Part shown: piece by piece, positions 14,958 to 16,887 of the stretch | Position numbering within the stretch: position 1 is the first letter of the stretch | How the letters are laid out: each line of letters starts with the position of its first letter | Source of the DNA: an uncultured Clostridia bacterium | GTDB taxonomy: Bacteria > Bacillota > Clostridia > TANB77 > CAG-508 | Length of the DNA stretch: 16,887 nucleotides | Reading direction: 5' to 3' | Assembly: GCA_934162625.1 (NCBI GenBank) | Contig: CAKPJM010000031.1 | Location: forward strand, 1 to 16,887 | Notes under the pieces: generated by a model | What the model was told of the DNA's origin: nothing | What the model saw: the letters and a program-made list of their open reading frames with translations, nothing else | Databases searched by the model: none | Program-made: the position numbers and the translations under genes

Positions 14958-15038
14958 ATAAGTGGAAAGTGTGAGAAGAAAAGCGAAAATTTTAAAGTTG
15001 AATATATTTATATGCTTTTCACACCTCACACCTCGCAA
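14958..15038. repeat. Heptamer-arm palindromic repeat, copy 4
   Basis: The left arm (14958-14985) contains AAGTGGA, AAGTGTG, AGAAGAA, AAGCG. The right arm (15013-15038) reads TTCACAC, CTCACAC, CTCGCAA in exact 7-base steps. GTGTGAG and AAGC of the left arm are complementary to GCTT and CTCACAC of the right. It lies immediately behind the hemW stop. Confidence 0.65.
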
Positions 15039-15073
15039 TTTGAGATTGAATTTAATTTTACATGTAATTATTA

Positions 15074-15099
15074 ATTAGCAGAAATGCTAATATTTTTTT
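15074..15099 (+). terminator. hemW operon terminator
   Basis: ATTAGCA-GAAA-TGCTAAT is a perfect 7-bp stem with a GNRA-type tetraloop, followed by A and seven Ts. The stem is AT-rich and thus weak. Its arms are the same six bases as the CIRCE half-sites downstream (TTAGCA / TGCTAA), with a 4-base instead of a 9-base spacer. Confidence 0.7.
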
Positions 15100-15106
15100 G
15101 CATTTT

Positions 15107-15133
15107 TTAGCAATCCCTATTGACAACTGCTAA
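15107..15133. promoter_or_regulatory. Second, degenerate CIRCE-like operator over the -35 box
   Basis: TTAGCAATC, nine bases, AACTGCTAA: the 9-9-9 layout of CIRCE with the outer six bases of each half-site perfect and the inner three degenerate. The spacer contains most of the TTGACA -35 box, so HrcA bound here would block RNA polymerase. Confidence 0.55.
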
Positions 15134-15147
15134 AAATGATGTATAAT
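15120..15147 (+). promoter_or_regulatory. hrcA operon promoter
   Basis: A perfect TTGACA (15120-15125), a 16-base spacer and a perfect TATAAT (15142-15147). The CIRCE operator starts three bases later, covering the expected transcription start. Confidence 0.92.
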
Positions 15148-15150
15148 AAA

Positions 15151-15177
15151 TTAGCAGTCGGAAATAATAAGTGCTAA
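15151..15177. promoter_or_regulatory. CIRCE operator (HrcA binding site)
   Basis: TTAGCAGTC, nine bases, AAGTGCTAA. Compared with the consensus TTAGCACTC-N9-GAGTGCTAA there is one mismatch in each half. It lies between promoter and hrcA start, where HrcA represses its own operon until heat stress. Confidence 0.93.
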
Positions 15178-15191
15178 TGAAAGGAGAAGAC

Positions 15192-16205
15192 ATGTTAAGT
15201 AACAGGCAAAGAGATATATTAAAAGCTATAATAGAAGAATATGTAAATACAGCAGAGCCAGTAAGTTCAGCAGCTATTTTAGAACGTTATGAATTGAATT
15301 GTAGTAGTGCAACAATTAGAAATGACATGTCAGAACTAGAAAGATTAGGATACTTAGAAAAACCACATACATCAGCAGGAAGAATTCCATCAGTTAAAGG
15401 TTATAGACTTTATGTGGATGAACTTTTGAATGATGAAAATATTACACTAGAAGAAATTGATTATATAAAACAAAATTTACAAACAAAAGTAAATGAAATT
15501 GAAGACTTAACAAAAATAACAACAAATACAATATCAGAAATGACACATTATACAACAGTTGCAATTGGACCAGATTCTGCAAGCAATATAATTAAAGATA
15601 TAAAATTTATTCTTTTAGGAGAAAGACTTTTAATGGCAGTAATACTTACAGAAAATGGAGCAGTTAAAGAAACTATTATAAAGTATGATGAAGACCTTAC
15701 TCAAAACCAAGTAAAAGATTTAAATGTTACATTTAATAATAGATTAAGAGGAAAACATTTAGAAAAAATAGACAAACCTATGGAAGAATACATTTTATCA
15801 ACTATGAAAAGCCAAGCAAAGGTTATAAAGCCTATAATACAGCAAATGAACAAAGCAATAGAAGAAACAAACAAAATATACTTAGAAGGTGCAAGTAAAG
15901 CTTTTGACTTTCCAGAGTTTGAAAAAATAGATACAGCCAAAAATTTCTTAAGTATATTAGATACCAAAGAAGAAATGGTAGAAATATTAAATTCAGGACT
16001 TGCCAAAGATATAAATGTATATATTGGTGATGAAAATGAGAATAAAGATTTAAAAGACTTAAGCATAATTACATTTAAACATAAAGTAGGAAATAAAGAT
16101 ATGGGAACAATTGGAATAATAGGACCAAAACGTATGAATTATTCTAAAGTAATTTCCATTATGAAATATATAAGTAAAAAACTTAATGATGTAGACAAAA
16201 ATTAG
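15192..16205 (+). CDS. hrcA: Heat-inducible transcription repressor HrcA
   Basis: Represses class I heat-shock genes by binding CIRCE, with GroEL needed for its activity. The 337-residue product has the usual length. It has an N-terminal winged helix (MLSNRQRDILKAIIEEYVNTAEPVSS; CSSATIRNDMSELERLGYLEKPHTSAGRIPS, about 1-70), then the dimerisation and GAF-like core, ending with LSIITFKHKVGNKDMGTIGIIGPKRMNY (about 295-325), as in the family. The ATG at 15192 is chosen because AAAGGAGAA precedes it. An in-frame GTG at 15171 lies inside the CIRCE operator and has no ribosome site. It is first in the operon, so it controls itself and grpE. Confidence 0.96.
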   Translation: MLSNRQRDILKAIIEEYVNTAEPVSSAAILERYELNCSSATIRNDMSELERLGYLEKPHTSAGRIPSVKGYRLYVDELLNDENITLEEIDYIKQNLQTKVNEIEDLTKITTNTISEMTHYTTVAIGPDSASNIIKDIKFILLGERLLMAVILTENGAVKETIIKYDEDLTQNQVKDLNVTFNNRLRGKHLEKIDKPMEEYILSTMKSQAKVIKPIIQQMNKAIEETNKIYLEGASKAFDFPEFEKIDTAKNFLSILDTKEEMVEILNSGLAKDINVYIGDENENKDLKDLSIITFKHKVGNKDMGTIGIIGPKRMNYSKVISIMKYISKKLNDVDKN

Positions 16206-16236
16206 AAAGGTAAGGCATATTAGAATAACAGCTATG

Positions 16237-16260
16237 TAGGGGCAGGCCCTGTGCCTGCCC
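16237..16260. repeat. GC-rich hairpin repeat between hrcA and grpE
   Basis: GGGCAGGC (16240-16247) and GCCTGCCC (16253-16260) form a perfect 8-bp stem with a 5-base loop. It is the cleanest copy of the repeat seen as an inverted pair at 4722-4809. There is no T run, so it would not terminate. It could set an RNA processing or stability step between hrcA and grpE. Confidence 0.65.
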
Positions 16261-16286
16261 AGTAAAATAAAAAATAGGAGGATAAA

Positions 16287-16781
16287 ATGTCAGAAGAAAA
16301 TTTAGAAGAAAACAAAATTGAAAAAGAAGAAAAAGAGGTTGCTGAAGAATCTAATACAATAAAAAAAGAATTAGAAGAAACAACAGATAGATTAAAAAGG
16401 ATAATGGCAGAATTTGAAAACTTCAAAAAAAGAAGCAATAAAGAAAGAGAAGCTTTATATAATTCTCTTTTAGCAGACATTATATCAAGCTTTTTGCCAG
16501 TTATAGATAACCTAGAAAAAGCAGCACAAGCCAAAACAGAAGATGAAGGATATAAACAAGGAATAGAGTTAGTATTAAAACAATTTATAGATGTATTAAC
16601 AAAATTCGGAGTTGAAGAAATAAAAACAGTTGGAGAAACTTTTGATCCAGAAGTTCATGAGGCAGTAAGTAGTATTCAAGACGAAACAAAAGGTGAAAAA
16701 GAAATAGTGCAAGATTTTAGAAAAGGCTATAAGATTGGGACAAAGGTGATACGTCATGCTATGGTAGTAGTGGCAAATTAG
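16287..16781 (+). CDS. grpE: GrpE, nucleotide exchange factor of DnaK
   Basis: Promotes ADP release from DnaK in the Hsp70 chaperone cycle and works as a dimer. The 164-residue product has the expected parts. There is an acidic, low-complexity N-terminus, then a long helix/coiled coil (about 20-75; LKRIMAEFENFKKRSNKERE). The four-helix region (LLADIISSFLPVIDNLEKA) and the C-terminal beta-domain follow, with the signature FDPEVHEAVSS and VRDFRKGY-like VQDFRKGYKIGTKVIRHAMVVV. AGGAGG lies a few bases before the ATG. It is second in the hrcA operon. dnaK would be expected next, but a palindromic repeat begins four bases after the stop and runs to the window end. Confidence 0.96.
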   Translation: MSEENLEENKIEKEEKEVAEESNTIKKELEETTDRLKRIMAEFENFKKRSNKEREALYNSLLADIISSFLPVIDNLEKAAQAKTEDEGYKQGIELVLKQFIDVLTKFGVEEIKTVGETFDPEVHEAVSSIQDETKGEKEIVQDFRKGYKIGTKVIRHAMVVVAN

Positions 16782-16784
16782 CAT

Positions 16785-16887
16785 GAAAAACTTCGTCTTG
16801 CGTTGTTAGACATCACATAAAAAATCCTCGACGTACCTATGTACGCCTCCGGTTTTTTAGTTCGTCTGCCTAGCAATACTCGTTTTT
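16785..16887. repeat. TCTTGCGTTGT palindromic element, copy 2 (reaches window edge)
   Basis: It shares TCTTGCGTTGTTAGAC (16796-16811) and TAGCAATAC (16871-16879) with the element behind lysS. The outer ends are AAAAAC...CG and CG...GTTTTT. The core holds AAAAAATCC and GGTTTTTT around CGTAC-CTAT-GTACG, which could work as a terminator-like hairpin on either strand. The right end may continue past the window. Confidence 0.65.

Noticed and set aside
101..15038. CRISPR array from the 7-base repeats
   Set aside because: The units are seven bases, degenerate, arranged as facing arms in separate intergenic gaps, with no regular 30-40 base spacers.
15171..15191. GTG start for hrcA at 15171
   Set aside because: It lies within the CIRCE operator, has no ribosome site, and adds residues not found in the family.

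Overview
This is a 16.9 kb, strongly AT-rich stretch of bacterial chromosome. The gene set and style point to a low-GC Gram-positive (Bacillota), most likely an uncultured or gut-type member of the Clostridia. The evidence is strong AAGGAGG-type ribosome binding sites, an hrcA-grpE heat-shock operon with a CIRCE operator, whiA, and a class B sortase next to a TPKTG surface protein. Species cannot be fixed from the window.

Layout: a tRNA-Glu(CTC) lies at the left edge, followed by lysS (lysyl-tRNA synthetase). Next come a site-2-type membrane protease, tsaD (tRNA t6A synthesis) and a metallophosphoesterase, all on the plus strand. An S1-domain RNA-binding protein is encoded convergently on the minus strand and has its own promoter and terminator. 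A protein quality-control block follows: tig, clpP and clpX. After a strong terminator there is a cell-surface block: a signal-peptide-bearing, beta-helix-like, sortase-anchored protein and a class B sortase. The sortase overlaps a tightly packed run of prmC, an unusually short whiA, and hemW. The right end is the heat-shock operon: promoter, CIRCE operator, hrcA, grpE, with dnaK presumably beyond the window.

The most notable feature is that two essential-type genes, tsaD and clpX, are each split by a single extra base in exactly the same hexamer, TTCGGT. In both, the extra C precedes a conserved glycine codon, so the zero frame reads NTT-CGG-T and the protein continues only if the ribosome moves +1 (or reads CGGT as one four-base glycine codon). 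TTCGGT occurs nowhere else in the window by my reading. CGG is almost absent as a codon (three in-frame cases, two of them these). This fits a recurrent programmed +1 recoding signal of the CUU-AGG-C (yeast Ty1) or prfB type, or quadruplet decoding. Two independent indels or assembly errors remain the null explanation.

The intergenic spaces hold at least three repeat families. One has four copies of an imperfect palindrome whose arms are built from degenerate 7-bp units (GTGAAGA-like / TCACACC-like). One has two copies of a roughly 100-125 bp palindrome containing TCTTGCGTTGT, located right behind lysS and grpE. One is a GGGGCAGGCCCTGTGCCTGCCC-type hairpin, present once between hrcA and grpE and as an inverted pair behind the metallophosphoesterase gene.
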